Below are positions 44,901 through 53,439 of a stretch of 64,000 bases of DNA, in pieces. The notes under the pieces were generated by a model, which worked only from the letters and a program-made list of their open reading frames with translations, did no database searches and was not told the DNA's origin. Numbering within the stretch: position 1 is the first letter of the stretch; each line of letters starts with the position of its first letter. Made by a program: the position numbers and the translations under genes. This DNA is from Numida meleagris (Eukaryota; Chordata; Aves; Galliformes; Numididae). Location: contig NC_034409.1 of NCBI RefSeq assembly GCF_002078875.1, positions 104,952,990-105,016,989 of the forward strand, given 5' to 3'.

Positions 44901-47039
44901 TGTGTAGATACTGCATTGAAGTTTCCCCCCCCCACACCATATTTTAAAAGTGGAAAACATTAGAAGAAATAGCTATTTTAGTACCACTACACTAGAAACA
45001 CATGCTTAGCATTCCTTCAGTAACTTTACATAGAAGCATGAGAGAATTTCCATAGAACATACTACATGTCTACATGACTCCACACGTAAACAGAAACACT
45101 GCAGTATTAAGTCTTGCTTGCATAACTAAAATTCAAGAGGACAGTCTGGCTAGCTTGCCATCCAACCAGCTTTTCTGAGCATGGAAGCTGCAAGAACAAA
45201 TACTGCTACCTTCCACAGGAAAATGAACCAAACTAATGAACCTTTGTATTACCTTAAAGATTCAGTTTGATTAATGGAGGAAAAAAAAAAGAAATTTGGT
45301 AGGTTGCTATTTAGAAACCAATATAGCTCAGCTAGCTTTCTAGAAGCAAAAAGCATGACAGTTATCCTTTTTTTTCCTCCGGTGTTCAATGGATGATGCA
45401 GCATTCCACAGCAATGCTGCCTCAATCTGTAATACAGTTAGGTCAGAGCCCTCGTGTGTCACAGGAACAGGGTGTAGGGTGGCAGGCCTTTTGCACAGGG
45501 ACTCTGGCAAATGCAGCTTGTAACTTCCAATGCATATTTTTAAGAGACAAATACATTGTGAATAAGAGCATTGGCTTTACGTCAAACATCAAGCCAAGAT
45601 ACGGTTTCCTTGAGAGTTTCCTAACTCACACAAACACAAATAAACTGACAAGCTTATAAAGTCAGTCTGCATGAATAGGATAGCAGACAAAAAGAAATGT
45701 GCTTCGAATGCAAGGACTGGGGAGAAGCTATTTCAGAAATGAGCAGAAGTGGAGCAATGAAAGCACAGACTGGTAGAAATATGATTTTTAGAACAATAAT
45801 CCAAGGCTATTTACACAGAACTTTTATGAAGACAGGTAAACTGATTTTGTTTTCAAGGACTTCATACGAGTTAACAACTGCTTAACTGCCCTGTGAGAGA
45901 TTCTGTCACAGTCTCTTCTAAGTATGAAACAATCTGATCGCTAGATAGCAAGAGACTACTTTTGAATCCATTCCATTCACACCCTTACTTGCACTTGCAC
46001 TGAAACCAGCCTTTCTGACCACTTAACTTCACAGAATATCTCGAGTTGGAATGAAGCCACCAGGATCATGGAGTCCAACTCTGGGCTCCACACAGGGCCA
46101 CCCAAAAATCAGACCGTATGTCTGAAAAGCTTTCCTGCTTCTGGAAAAGCCTTAGCCAACCACATATTTCATAAACACATCTCACTAACACACATTTATG
46201 CAAAACGCATAAAAACTGAAGTAACTTCCACAAGCACACGTACAAATCTGAAAATCGGCAAAAACAGGAGATCAAGACGACGTCTGCCCTCAGCGTTACT
46301 CTGGCATCTAGTTACAAATTCAGATAAGCCCAGTCTTAATTCAAATAAATCAGGTGATCGTCGGGAGGAGGGGTGCCCGAGGAGTTCCATCGCTAAACCT
46401 TCAAGGCTGGCAGCAAGCTTAGCATGTCATAAAGTAAAACTGAAACTACGTGGAACTTCTCCAGGTGCTGCGCGCTTCCCTTCCACCACCCTCCCCTCTC
46501 GCTGTCCCTCCGTACAAACGCGATTTTCGCAGATCTTGTTTTTCGCATCACGTTTCCCTCAACCGAGGTAACGTTTTGTACCCAGAGAAGCATGCAGTTC
46601 TCCAAAACAAAAGCCGTATTGGTGAGGATAGTTTCCCTGCCCGAGGCTAACCGACCACTGACGGGCGAGGACAGCCCGGCACAGCCCGGGGCGCAGACAC
46701 CCACCCCCTCCCTCGGGGCCACGGCCTCCGTCGCCACGGTAACAGGGGGGGCCGCTGCCCACGCCTCCCCCTCCCCGCCCCGCCCGCTCCCGTATATACC
46801 TGCGTCTCGTCCGTGAAGAAGACTTTGTTTCCTATCCTGAGGCAGACGCGCTCCTCAAGCGGCGCCGACCTGCGCGGCGGATGCGGCGGATGAGCCGGAG
46901 GCGGCGCAGGGCCGGCGGAGCAACAGAAGATGAAGGAGCAGCGGGAGCGGTGGAGGCGGCGCACAGTGCGACGGATGAGCGCGGCCGAACAAGGCCCCCA
47001 GCGCGCCCATAGGTAGAGGTAGCAGAGCGTGATCAGCAT
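8698..47039 (-). CDS. HLCS: HLCS, holocarboxylase synthetase (biotin-protein ligase), 5' part of the gene; six coding exons
   Basis: HLCS uses ATP to attach biotin to lysines of the apocarboxylases (acetyl-CoA, pyruvate, propionyl-CoA and methylcrotonyl-CoA carboxylases) in cytosol and mitochondria. The coding exons on the minus strand are 47039-46800, 43790-43638, 40870-40708, 39102-38147, 35148-34966 and 8969-8698. Exon-end phases are 0, 0, 1, 0, 0 and 2, and all introns are GT-AG. The 655 residues read here follow vertebrate HLCS closely, for example [53 protein letters not shown] and [17 protein letters not shown]. Residues near NILIYVGSG to LGLSSSFTF are the N-terminal glutamine-amidotransferase-like region (BPL_N family). 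The C-terminal catalytic exons, with the GRGRGGN-type biotin site, lie beyond position 1, so the gene is cut by the window edge, not broken. Identification is from remembered family sequence, not from a search. Confidence 0.96.
13780..13803. repeat. (TA)n microsatellite
   Basis: Alternating TA tract with a central TTAA, forming an AT palindrome. Confidence 0.8.
14200..14222. repeat. Perfect 10-bp inverted repeat with 3-nt loop
   Basis: AACTTCAGAA (14200-14209) and TTCTGAAGTT (14213-14222) are exact reverse complements around ACG. Confidence 0.85.
17760..17795. repeat. Perfect 15-bp inverted repeat (hairpin)
   Basis: The arms TATGGATGGCTTCAG (17760-17774) and CTGAAGCCATCCATA (17781-17795) are exact reverse complements, with a 6-nt loop CAAAAC. 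It lies in HLCS intron 5. The stem is too short for a microRNA precursor. Confidence 0.92.
20091..20126. repeat. (AAT/AAC)n trinucleotide repeat
   Basis: Imperfect AATAATAACAACAGTAATAA-type tract in HLCS intron 5. Confidence 0.75.
22758..22790. repeat. Perfect 13-bp inverted repeat (hairpin)
   Basis: The arms GTATTATTTGAGC (22758-22770) and GCTCAAATAATAC (22778-22790) are exact reverse complements. The loop is TGCTGCT. Confidence 0.9.
23876..23923. repeat. 20-bp near-perfect inverted repeat (hairpin)
   Basis: The left arm TTTTTTTAGATATCACATCT (23876-23895) and right arm AGATGTGACATCTAAAAAAA (23904-23923) pair with one mismatch around an 8-nt ATTTTTTT loop. It lies in HLCS intron 5. Confidence 0.9.
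28477..28516. repeat. Tandem duplication of a 20-bp unit
   Basis: TTTGTAATGTTGAATTCCCA (28477-28496) is followed directly by TTTGTAAATGTTGAATTCCC (28497-28516). This is a recent-looking local duplication in HLCS intron 5. Confidence 0.85.
29130..29245 (+). mobile_element. CR1 LINE 3'-end fragment
   Basis: The stretch carries the CR1 3' untranslated pattern in order: TTGGACACGGTCCTGGGCAA, then GAGGGTTGGACCAGGTGACC and CAGGTCCCTTTGAACCTCAG, ending CCATTCTG. The 5' part is missing, as is typical for this LINE. It lies within HLCS intron 5. Confidence 0.85.
31554..31745 (+). mobile_element. Probable hAT/Charlie-like DNA transposon relic
   Basis: It begins CAGAGGTGTCCAACCTTTTG, the style of terminus seen in Charlie-type hAT elements. 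Degraded GGGCTGCCCTGAG, TTGTTTAGGGCCACATATAA and GGGATTCAAAGCCACA blocks follow. I recall a similar series in an old interspersed repeat of mammals. The expected right terminus (inverted copy of the start) is not visible, so the copy is truncated or badly decayed. Family assignment is tentative. Confidence 0.45.
32997..33021. repeat. (CAAA)n microsatellite
   Basis: AAAAACAAACAAACAAACAA tract in HLCS intron 5. Confidence 0.85.
33687..33703. repeat. (CA)n microsatellite
   Basis: ACACACACACACACACA tract, about eight repeats, in HLCS intron 5. Confidence 0.85.
34966..35148 (-). CDS. HLCS: HLCS coding exon 5 (residues 505-565)
   Basis: This 183-nt exon is in phase 0 at both ends. The acceptor is CTCCCAG before GTGCAT and the donor is GATGAG followed by GTAAGG. 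It encodes [20 protein letters not shown], then the conserved [19 protein letters not shown] and ends LLSSDE. In the family this region links the N-terminal domain to the catalytic core. It is followed by a 26-kb intron. Confidence 0.96.
35149..38146 (-). other. HLCS intron 4, contains a CR1 copy
   Basis: 3.0-kb intron from donor GTACTG to acceptor CTCCCAG. It holds the CR1 fragment at 36535-37050 in sense on plus (antisense to HLCS). The rest shows no recognisable element. Confidence 0.85.
36535..37050 (+). mobile_element. CR1 LINE fragment (ORF2 C-terminus and 3' UTR)
   Basis: The fragment runs from the end of ORF2 into the 3' UTR. The translated part shows [18 protein letters not shown] then [20 protein letters not shown], the standard CR1 reverse-transcriptase C-terminal sequence. 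The 3' UTR contains AGGTTTAGGTTGGATATCAG and GGGAGGTGGTTGAGTCACCA. It ends with AATTCTACAATTCT, the CR1 terminal microsatellite-like repeat. It is 5'-truncated and sits in HLCS intron 4. Confidence 0.95.
38147..39102 (-). CDS. HLCS: HLCS coding exon 4, large exon with the BPL_N-like domain (residues 186-504)
   Basis: This is the largest coding exon, 956 nt. The acceptor is TCTTTCAG before CTGTCC and the donor is CAG followed by GTACTG, phase 0. After [13 protein letters not shown] comes a variable acidic Ser/Glu/Lys-rich stretch. A conserved block [20 protein letters not shown] follows, and then an alpha/beta region from [19 protein letters not shown] through [10 protein letters not shown] to [13 protein letters not shown]. 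The exon ends in [17 protein letters not shown]. In the HLCS family this N-terminal part resembles glutamine-amidotransferase folds and influences recognition of the carboxylase substrate. No stop or frameshift is seen. Confidence 0.97.
40032..40580 (+). mobile_element. GalluHop-type mariner, internally deleted, with TA target duplication
   Basis: The element is flanked by TA dinucleotides (40030-40031 and 40581-40582). The left end is CAAGGGTTGCTCCTAAAGTA and the right end, inverted, is CAGAGGTTGCTCTGAAAGTA. Both inverted repeats continue into ATGCCTCCTA. At 549 bp it is far shorter than an autonomous mariner of about 1.3 kb. From ATG 40194 it encodes a relic of the transposase helix-turn-helix region ([20 protein letters not shown], then a stop, then [13 protein letters not shown]). 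It is therefore dead but retains a family signature. This family is common in galliform birds. Confidence 0.9.
40194..40400 (+). pseudogene. Mariner transposase N-terminal relic
   Basis: It starts [20 protein letters not shown] and includes the mariner DNA-binding pattern. An in-frame TGA interrupts it after PTDIH. Downstream the frame decays and the catalytic DD34D core is absent, lost in the internal deletion. It is a decayed gene of the surrounding element, not a host gene. Confidence 0.7.
40708..40870 (-). CDS. HLCS: HLCS coding exon 3 (residues 132-185), contains the start of the shorter isoform
   Basis: This 163-nt exon has acceptor TTCTTAG before ATTGTG and donor GTTT followed by GTGAGT. 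It starts in phase 0 and ends in phase 1. It encodes [20 protein letters not shown], then an internal ATG at 40759-40757 beginning [17 protein letters not shown]. That matches the first residues of the classical shorter HLCS protein. The last base pairs with exon 4 to give Ser in KIV-S-VHLQ, as in other vertebrates. A mariner copy ends 127 bp downstream of its donor. Confidence 0.95.
40871..43637 (-). other. HLCS intron 2
   Basis: 2.8-kb intron with GTAAGC donor (at exon 2) and TTCTTAG acceptor (at exon 3). I see no mobile element or other structure in it beyond short A-rich tracts near 42220-42240. Confidence 0.8.
43638..43790 (-). CDS. HLCS: HLCS coding exon 2 (residues 81-131)
   Basis: This 153-nt exon is in phase 0 at both ends. 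The acceptor is TTTCAG before CTC and the donor is GAG followed by GTAAGC. It encodes [16 protein letters not shown] and continues to [10 protein letters not shown]. It was found by splice-site reading between exons 1 and 3. The exact phase fit on both sides and the open frame support it. It belongs only to the long isoform, because the shorter HLCS form starts in the next exon. The sequence of this part is poorly conserved in the family, so the evidence is mainly structural. Confidence 0.82.
43791..46799 (-). other. HLCS intron 1, contains a CR1 tail
   Basis: 3.0-kb intron from GTATAT next to the CpG island to TTTCAG. Its first 350 bp are GC-rich and belong to the CpG island. It contains a CR1 3' fragment at 46030-46128. 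The stretch 44040-44400 is richer in GC than its surroundings but matches nothing I recognise. Confidence 0.8.
46030..46128 (-). mobile_element. CR1 LINE 3'-end fragment
   Basis: The plus strand shows the reverse complement of a CR1 3' end: CAGAATATCTCGAGTTGGAA, AGGATCATGGAGTCCAACTC and GGGCCACCCAAAAATCAGAC. It is short and lies in HLCS intron 1, 670 bp downstream of the exon 1 donor. Confidence 0.75.
46800..47039 (-). CDS. HLCS: HLCS coding exon 1 (long-isoform N-terminus, residues 1-80)
   Basis: The ATG is at 47039-47037, inside the CpG island. The exon is exactly 80 codons and ends in GCAG followed by the donor GTATAT, phase 0. The peptide starts [15 protein letters not shown], a short hydrophobic stretch, followed by an Arg-rich segment ([11 protein letters not shown]) and a Pro-rich low-complexity stretch. 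It ends in KVFFTDETQ. This resembles the N-terminus of the long HLCS isoform. The hydrophobic then basic composition could act in targeting or membrane association, but that is inference. The reading frame continues past the donor only as GC-rich noise. Confidence 0.88.
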
Positions 47040-47212
47040 GGCGGGCGTCTCCCCGCCCCCCCCCGCCCCTAGCGGCTGGCAACGGCCGAGCGGAGCCTCC
47101 GCGCCGCCTCCCGCCCCGCCTCAGACCCCGCCCGCTGACCGCCCTCCTCCCCTCCCGCGCCGCATTCGCTGGAGAGAAAGGGGCGAACGGGCTGGGCGAG
47201 CCGTTGCCGCTC

Positions 47213-47222
47213 TGATTGGTTG
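47213..47222 (-). promoter_or_regulatory. CCAAT box upstream of HLCS
   Basis: Plus strand TGATTGGTTG reads CAACCAATCA on the minus strand, which is the NF-Y consensus in the orientation of HLCS. It lies about 175 bp upstream of the HLCS ATG within the CpG island. Function is inferred from motif and position only. Confidence 0.5.
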
Positions 47223-47397
47223 CCGGCGGCGGGGGAGGTGCGTGCGGCTGTAGCGGTCTGTCCTCGCGGCTGTCTGAGGAGTCCCGCGCGGTGCGAGGGC
47301 GTGCTGTTGGGTGGAAGTAGTGTTTGGTGCCGCAGAAGGTGCGAGATTGTGCTTGAAACAATGTGGCACGGAAAAAAAAAATCAATGAAAAAAAATA

Positions 47398-47451
47398 AAT
47401 GATTATCTTTGAAGTCTCTTCCAACCCAAACGGCTCATTCTGTGATTCTAC
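47398..47451 (+). mobile_element. Short CR1 3' tail next to the HLCS promoter
   Basis: TGATTATCTTTGAAGTCTCT followed by TCCAACCCAAACGG and CATTCTGTGATTCT is the last 50 bp of a CR1 3' UTR in plus orientation. It lies about 360 bp upstream of the HLCS ATG at the edge of the CpG island. Confidence 0.7.
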
Positions 47452-48149
47452 TTGCAGTGTAGCATTGTGGGTTATGAGCTCTGCTGTGCAGCCCTACATG
47501 TCTCATGTTCCTATCTGCGATGAGGATGCAATTTGGAGGACTAGGCTCATGTTTCTGCTATACAAATTTGTTTCTTATCCTGCCAGCTGCATGGGATGGA
47601 TTATACAAAAGTGCACCCAGCAGACCAGCATATGTATTTATTAATTTCATCCCACACAGAAGTGGGGAATGATTCTCATCTTTCTCAAATGACTTCACAT
47701 TGCCACCTGAGCTTATTTCAGTGCCTGCTGCACCTTTTGGGAGCAGTATCTCCCAGTCAGAAACACCGCAGGTGGAGCGATGGACCTCAGGTCCCACCTG
47801 TGCAACAGGACTGCCAGCAGAGGGTACAGCAGCAACAAGATGACATGTTTGTTTTCATTTGATTCAACTGAACCATCAAATGAGAAACATGAAATCACTA
47901 CTTCAAGGGGCATTGAAGCTGATTAACTGTCATTGAACTGATTAAGAGTGTGGTGGGGAACAAAATTATACAATGTGTCATGTGTGCTACAGACACAGCT
48001 TGCCACTAGACCAGAAGCCAAGGCAGCTTACACAAGGTATCCGCTACCCCTCTGGCACAGCCATGAAAGTTATTGAGAAAGTCTTACATCTTATATGAAA
48101 AGTCTAGTGTGGTCACAGCACTGAGCTCTGTGCAAAGAGCACATGTATC
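47452..48149. other. Intergenic DNA, nothing recognised
   Basis: This lies between the CR1 tail and the next CR1 copy. No coding frame with family features, RNA gene or repeat was recognised. Confidence 0.6.
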
Positions 48150-48803
48150 ATACAGCACATACACTGTTGAATATGAGTCAACAGTGTGCCCTGGCAGCTA
48201 GGAAAGCCAGCTGTACCCTGGGGTGCATCAAGCATGGCATTGCTAGATGGTTGAGGGAAGCGACTGTCCTGCTCCTATGCTGCTCTCTGCAGCCTCACCT
48301 TGAGTACTGTGTCCTGTTTGGGGCAGCACAGTACAAAAAGGACATCAAACTATTAGAAACTGTCCAAAGGAGGGCTACGAAGATGGAGAAGGGTCTAGAG
48401 CGAAAAATGTATGAGGAGTGACTGAGGCCTCTCAGTGTGTCCAGCCCAGAGCAGAGGAGCCGAGGGGAGGCCTCATGGCGGCTGCAGCTCCTCACAGGGA
48501 GCGGAGGGGCAGCGCTGAGCTCTGCTCTCTGGTGACAGTGACAGGGCCCGAGGGAACGGCATGGAGCTGCGTCAGAGAAGGGGCAGCTGGGGGTTAGGGA
48601 AAGGGTCTGCACCAGAAGGCAGTGGGCATGGAAAAGGCTGTCCAGGACAGTGGCCATAGCACTTGCCAGGGTTCAAGAAGTGTCTGGACTACACTGAGAC
48701 ATAAGAGCTGATTTTTGGTTGGTGCTGTTTGGAGCCAAGAGTAGGACTCATTTGTCCTTATGTGTCCCTTCCAGCTCAGGATATTCTATGCTTCTATGAC
48801 TCT
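48150..48803 (+). mobile_element. CR1 LINE fragment (ORF2 C-terminus and 3' UTR)
   Basis: The translated plus strand gives LNMSQQCALAARKASCTLGC, then QPHLEYCVLFGAAQYKKDIK and TVQRRATKMEKGLE, which is the end of CR1 ORF2. The 3' UTR is divergent but keeps the CR1 order. It ends in TATTCTATGCTTCTATGACT, the typical terminal repeat. It is 5'-truncated and lies between HLCS and RIPPLY3. Confidence 0.93.
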
Positions 48804-50994
48804 CTGATCACCCTGATCCCAGTGGGTATTCAGTGAGTGAGTGAAAAGAGAGGGAGAAAAGAGAAGAAAATACAAAAAAGCTAGAAGAAATAATGACACC
48901 AACATGAAGTAGTTTCAGCTGGATGATATGCAATAAACATTTCCTGAACAGGACATGAAGCTACATTGTTTTTTATTATTCTAAACTCAAGGGCTGGTAT
49001 GCCCTCAGAAATTTACTAAAATAGGTATTCTAAAATCACAGTGTCCTAAAAGGGTCGCTATCAACATCACAGCGGCATTTTAGATAAACAAGGAGCACAC
49101 TGGCCATGTGCATTTTAGCATGGGGGAAAAAAAAAAAATCAAAAAACACCACTAGTACTACGACATTTTTCTTCTTTTTAAATCTGCACCCACAGTGGAA
49201 GCTTATCCAAAATGACAGAAATCTCTGACATAATTTTGATTTCCACAGCGCATGACTGAAACAGTTAACAGTTTCAGCTGGACAGTCAAACAATTTAAAC
49301 AGTTCCCTCCCTTCATCTCAAGCCCAAGAATTATCAGTGTGGTGGCACTGCTACTATGTCCCATACATATATTCTATAGAGAGAGGAACAAAGTCTCTAG
49401 TAGTCCTAATTTTCCATTATACACTGTTTCTTTATGTGGCTTTATCTTACAGAGGAAGTCAAAATACTTACACAGGCACACTAAAAGAAAGAAGACAAGC
49501 CAAGTGTACACAGCCTCAAAAGAAAGCTCTCAACCTTGGAATTCACTTTCTCTGTAATAGTTCAATAGCACATGCATTGCTGACCTTCAGAGCGCACTGC
49601 AAAACACGTCTGTTTATATAACCTTTGCATGACGATCAACATACTTTGTTTAATCCTGCTGTATTCAATGACAGCATTGAATGCAGTCAACTAAAGTTTT
49701 ATTTATTTCTCTATTTGTTTGGGTTCCTTTGCTCAGGAAAAGTTTATGAGTACATGAGAAAACTGAGTCAAAATCTCATGATGCAAGGGCATCCAAAGCA
49801 GAACAATATATAGGCAAACAGTCACCATTTTAAGACAGTGAAATGTTGGAACATTCTCAGTTACAATAATTTGAAGCCATAAAGTTGCTGTCAGTATTCA
49901 GATTTCAATCGTAGTGTAGCTTAGACTTAATCGTGACAAACTCTGTTTAAAGTGTTAAGTATTTTATATTGGGAAATGTTTTTGTATTGTTATGAAATCA
50001 AGGCCATGTAGACACTAGGAAATTTACTAAAATAGGTATCCTAAAATAAACATGTCAATCAATTTCACAATAAAGGAGGGTGGAAGGAAGCCTTGAAAAG
50101 GAGCTGTGGGTAATATTAGCTCTCAGACTTACCGGATCACTTGCATTTTTGTCATAGAGAACAGTTTACAGAAAGATGTTGCAAGATGCAGAGGACAGAC
50201 ACACAGAAGCATGGAACTGTTTACAAAGAAAAAACTCTGAATAAAGGGAATAAGCTAAATTTTGAATTTCTGCCTGCAGATTGGGAGAATATCCCTTTGC
50301 AAATGGAACAGAAAGACCAGCTTCAGTCTAGAGGGGTTAAGTCCCTCTAGGCTCTTGAGGAGGCTCCCATATGACTCAGAACAGGAAGCCAGTTCTGCCA
50401 TAGAACATAAATGTTAAGGAGCCTCTTTTTTTTTGTTTGTTTGTTTTTACTTTAAAATGAGTATTATGAAACTAGCTCTGATGTGCTTTGTGAATGACTT
50501 CGAATTCATTTTTGAGAGCTTTGTATGTTATTAATGGCTCCAAATGTCAACGTTATGTTGTTTAACACTAGCTAATATTTAAATCTGTAAATGCTGTAGA
50601 GTTATCCTGTCTCCTAGCTGTACCAATTCATATTGCATATTATTTACTCTTGCAGATGCATAAGTGCTTTCATAAGAAAACTGAGTAAAATGAGTTTCCC
50701 ACAAAGATAAAAACACAAAATAATTATCTTATTGTCTATTTCTCTTTTGATACACTATCCTTAATTCCCTTTAAATCAGAATCAAATCCATCAAAGTTAC
50801 TCTCAGGTAGTATTAGAAGTGTGAAAAATAATCCTTGCTTCTGGGAAAAAGAGATAAGCATTTGTAACAGTATCAGTGTTTTTCGACCTTTGCCAAATAC
50901 AGCTCCTCATATTGAAATTAAGGGTATTTCAAAACATAGTTGTTCCTTCCAGTACCTAGGGGGCCAACGGGAAATCTGAAGAAGGACTCTAGAA
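48804..50994. other. Intergenic DNA, nothing recognised
   Basis: AT-rich intergenic DNA between two CR1 copies. It contains an A-rich tract near 49125-49150, a small hairpin (50328-50350) and the duplicated 20-bp phrase AAATTTACTAAAATAGGTAT (49010-49029 and 50019-50038). No gene is evident. Confidence 0.6.
50328..50350. repeat. Perfect 8-bp inverted repeat
   Basis: CTAGAGGG and CCCTCTAG flank a 7-nt loop GTTAAGT in intergenic DNA. It is short and could be chance. Confidence 0.7.
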
Positions 50995-51664
50995 GGTGAT
51001 AGGGCTTGGGTTGGAAGGGACCTCAAAGCCCAAGCAGCCCCAACCCCTGCTGTGGGCAGGGCTGCCCCCCACCAGCTCAGGCTGCCCAGGGCCCCATCCA
51101 ACCTGGCCTTGAGCGCCTCCAGGGATGGGGCACCACAGCTTCTCTGGGCAGCCTGTGCAAGCGCCTCACCGCCCTTTCAGTGAAAAATTTCTTCCTAACA
51201 TCTAACCTAAATCTCTCCTCTTTTAGTTTAAAGCCATTCCCCCTTGCCTTATCAGTATTTGACCATGTAAAAAGTCCATCCCCCTCCTGCTTGTAGGATC
51301 CCTTCAAGTACTGGAAGGCCAAAATGAGGTCTCCCCAGAGCCTTCTCTTCTCCAAGATAAATGAGCCCAGCTCCCTCACCCTGTCTTCATTGGAGAGATG
51401 CTCCAGCCCTCTGATAATCTTCGTGGCCCTCCTCTGGACCCACTCCAACAGCTCCACATCTTTCTTATGCTGGGGGCCCCAGGCCTGGATGCAGTACCTC
51501 AGACAGAACCTCACAAGGGCAGAGCAGAGGGAGACAATCCCTCTCTCTCCCTGCTGGTCGCTTCTCTTTTGGTGCAGCCCAGGATACTATTGGCTTTCTG
51601 GGCTGCAAGCTCACACTGCTGGCCCATGTCCAGCTTTTTGTCCATCAGGACCCCCAAGTCTCCA
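50995..51664 (-). mobile_element. CR1 LINE fragment with a long open ORF2 C-terminus
   Basis: On the minus strand the element runs from 51664 to its 3' end near 50995. The frame 51514-51077 is open for about 145 codons. It reads LRYCIQAWGPQHKKDVELLE, WVQRRATKIIRGLEHL, EKRRLWGDLILAFQYLKGSY and FKLKEERFRLDVRKKFFTER, the C-terminal end of CR1 ORF2. The 3' UTR ends in the reverse complement of GGGTTGGAAGGGACCTC. It is a different CR1 subfamily from the copies at 36.5 and 48.2 kb, with less decay. It cannot move because the reverse-transcriptase core and endonuclease are missing. Confidence 0.95.
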
Positions 51665-53439
51665 GCAAAATATTAATTTACATTTTTCTACAATGTTACC
51701 CATAGTTACATTAGATTACATTACAGTTTCATTAAGAAAAGAATATTTTCTGTAATTTTGTAGTAGATTTGGTCTTGCAGGGCTTTATCAACAGAATTAT
51801 TTGATGTAATTTTATATCTTTCAGCAAGCTATATTTTAGTAGCTCAGGCTTCGATTCTGCACTAATATGCATGTTGGCAAGTTCTGTCCAGAGCTTTAAA
51901 TCAATTCCTCACATATGGATCTGATTGCAAGATAGGGACTATAGACATCAGTTGTGTAATGAACACTTCCTTTTTAACTATCAAGTTCAATTAGATGTAA
52001 ACAAAACAAAGCTGATGTAATTATATATGTATATTTAAGACAGTAATTCAGCAAGATATTTGATTATAATTTAGGTTACTTATAAAGTTTGCCATTTTTT
52101 CTTAGTAACCATGCTGCTATTTAACATACGTTATTTGAATATTACTCACTATATTGTGAGTAATTTCCTCCCTGCTGGAGAAAGGATATTTAATTTTAAG
52201 CAAAAATCCCATGTGCAAAGTTATATTATGCCTTCCAATACAGAACCATTTCAGGGGAAAAACTGTGTCTTTCAGGAAAGCCTACTCAGTGGTCTTCCTT
52301 TGTGAGTCTTGCTCTTTCTTGTTGATTGGACATGTGCTACATTCAGCTGTATCAGAACTTGAGAAAGAGCCATGAAGGCTTGTGGAAGAAGAACCTCACT
52401 CCCACAAAGAATTTTCAGTGTCCTCACAAAACGACCATTTTGATGGCTTCTTCATCTCAGTCAGCTAGAAGGGGCCTAATTCATACCAAATAATCAATGG
52501 ATATTCCATGTTCAGTAAACAAAATCATTTTTCTCTCTCTGGGAAGAAAGTTCAAAGCATAAAGCAATTACATTTGGGAGCTCAATCTATTCTTTTTGAT
52601 GTCAATGTGTAAGCAGCACCAGAGGAAAGATAATTCAGCAAAAGGTTCTTACAATCCCCCTGTATCTCTGCAGTAATTGAGAAATAAAGGAAACAAAGTG
52701 AACTGTTGCAATGAACCTTAACAATGAAAACAGATAATGTTACCTCTCAAGTAATAAATTGCTCTTGTAAAATATAATAGGTAACTAGTAATGCTCAATA
52801 CAAATGAAAACATTGGGAAGAAAGCTTGGACTAAGGCAGTTTGTGTTCAGTCTTTGTAGGTTTAAAGCATATTGAATATTGTGAAATAAAACATGTCTCA
52901 AAGAAATGGCATTCTTTAATAACCCTTATTCTTTGATAGATGAAGTATTTTTTCTTGGCATAAGATTTCTTCTCCTTCCATCAAATAGCAATCAAATTAA
53001 AGGAGAGTCCCAGAGAGTCCCAGAGTCTTGAGGCAGGGATTAGGCCTTTCCTCTCACCATCACTGATTTTTGGTATCTTTTTGTGTTTTAAAGTTAGAAG
53101 ATGGGAAAGATTTCATTCGCTGTAAAATTTACTTTGTATTTAAAATTCTCTTTTCAAGTCTCCGTTACGCTTTTTAAAGACTGGATTCTGATGAATTTTC
53201 CCAAGACATACAAGGAGTATTTACATCGTTTACTTCATAAACACCAAATATGGATTTTGTAAATTGGCAACAGAAAGATAATGGACAGATAATTCAATGT
53301 GATTTGCTAATTGAAGTTTAATAAATAGTCTGTTTCTCTATAATTGCTCTCACCAGGAGTCTGACCATATGAGAACCATGTCTTTGAACTATTTGGAGGA
53401 GTCAAAAGAAAACTCATTAAGGATGTTTCTTTCCTTTTA
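51665..53439. other. Intergenic DNA upstream of RIPPLY3
   Basis: No gene or mobile element was recognised. There is a small tandem repeat of AGAGTCCC near 53003-53024. RIPPLY3 control elements may lie here but none can be named from the sequence. Confidence 0.5.

Larger units (their letters stand above)
46450..47340. promoter_or_regulatory. HLCS: CpG island promoter of HLCS
   Basis: This is the only long GC- and CpG-dense stretch in an otherwise AT-rich window, and it surrounds HLCS exon 1. Upstream of the ATG on the minus strand there are several GC boxes (CCGCCCC/CCCCGCCC types, about 47050-47135). There is also an inverted CCAAT box (ATTGG on plus) at about 47215-47219. This is the usual make-up of a TATA-less housekeeping promoter. 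Island borders are judged by eye. The transcription start cannot be fixed from sequence. Confidence 0.85.

Noticed and set aside
46068..46571. 167-codon plus-strand frame upstream of HLCS exon 1's donor
   Set aside because: Its beginning is antisense CR1 sequence and its end is CpG-island low complexity. Nothing suggests a protein.
46855..47424. 189-codon minus-strand frame over the CpG island
   Set aside because: GC-rich DNA has few stops. The translation is Arg/Pro/Ala low complexity, and the true HLCS exon uses another frame of the same DNA.
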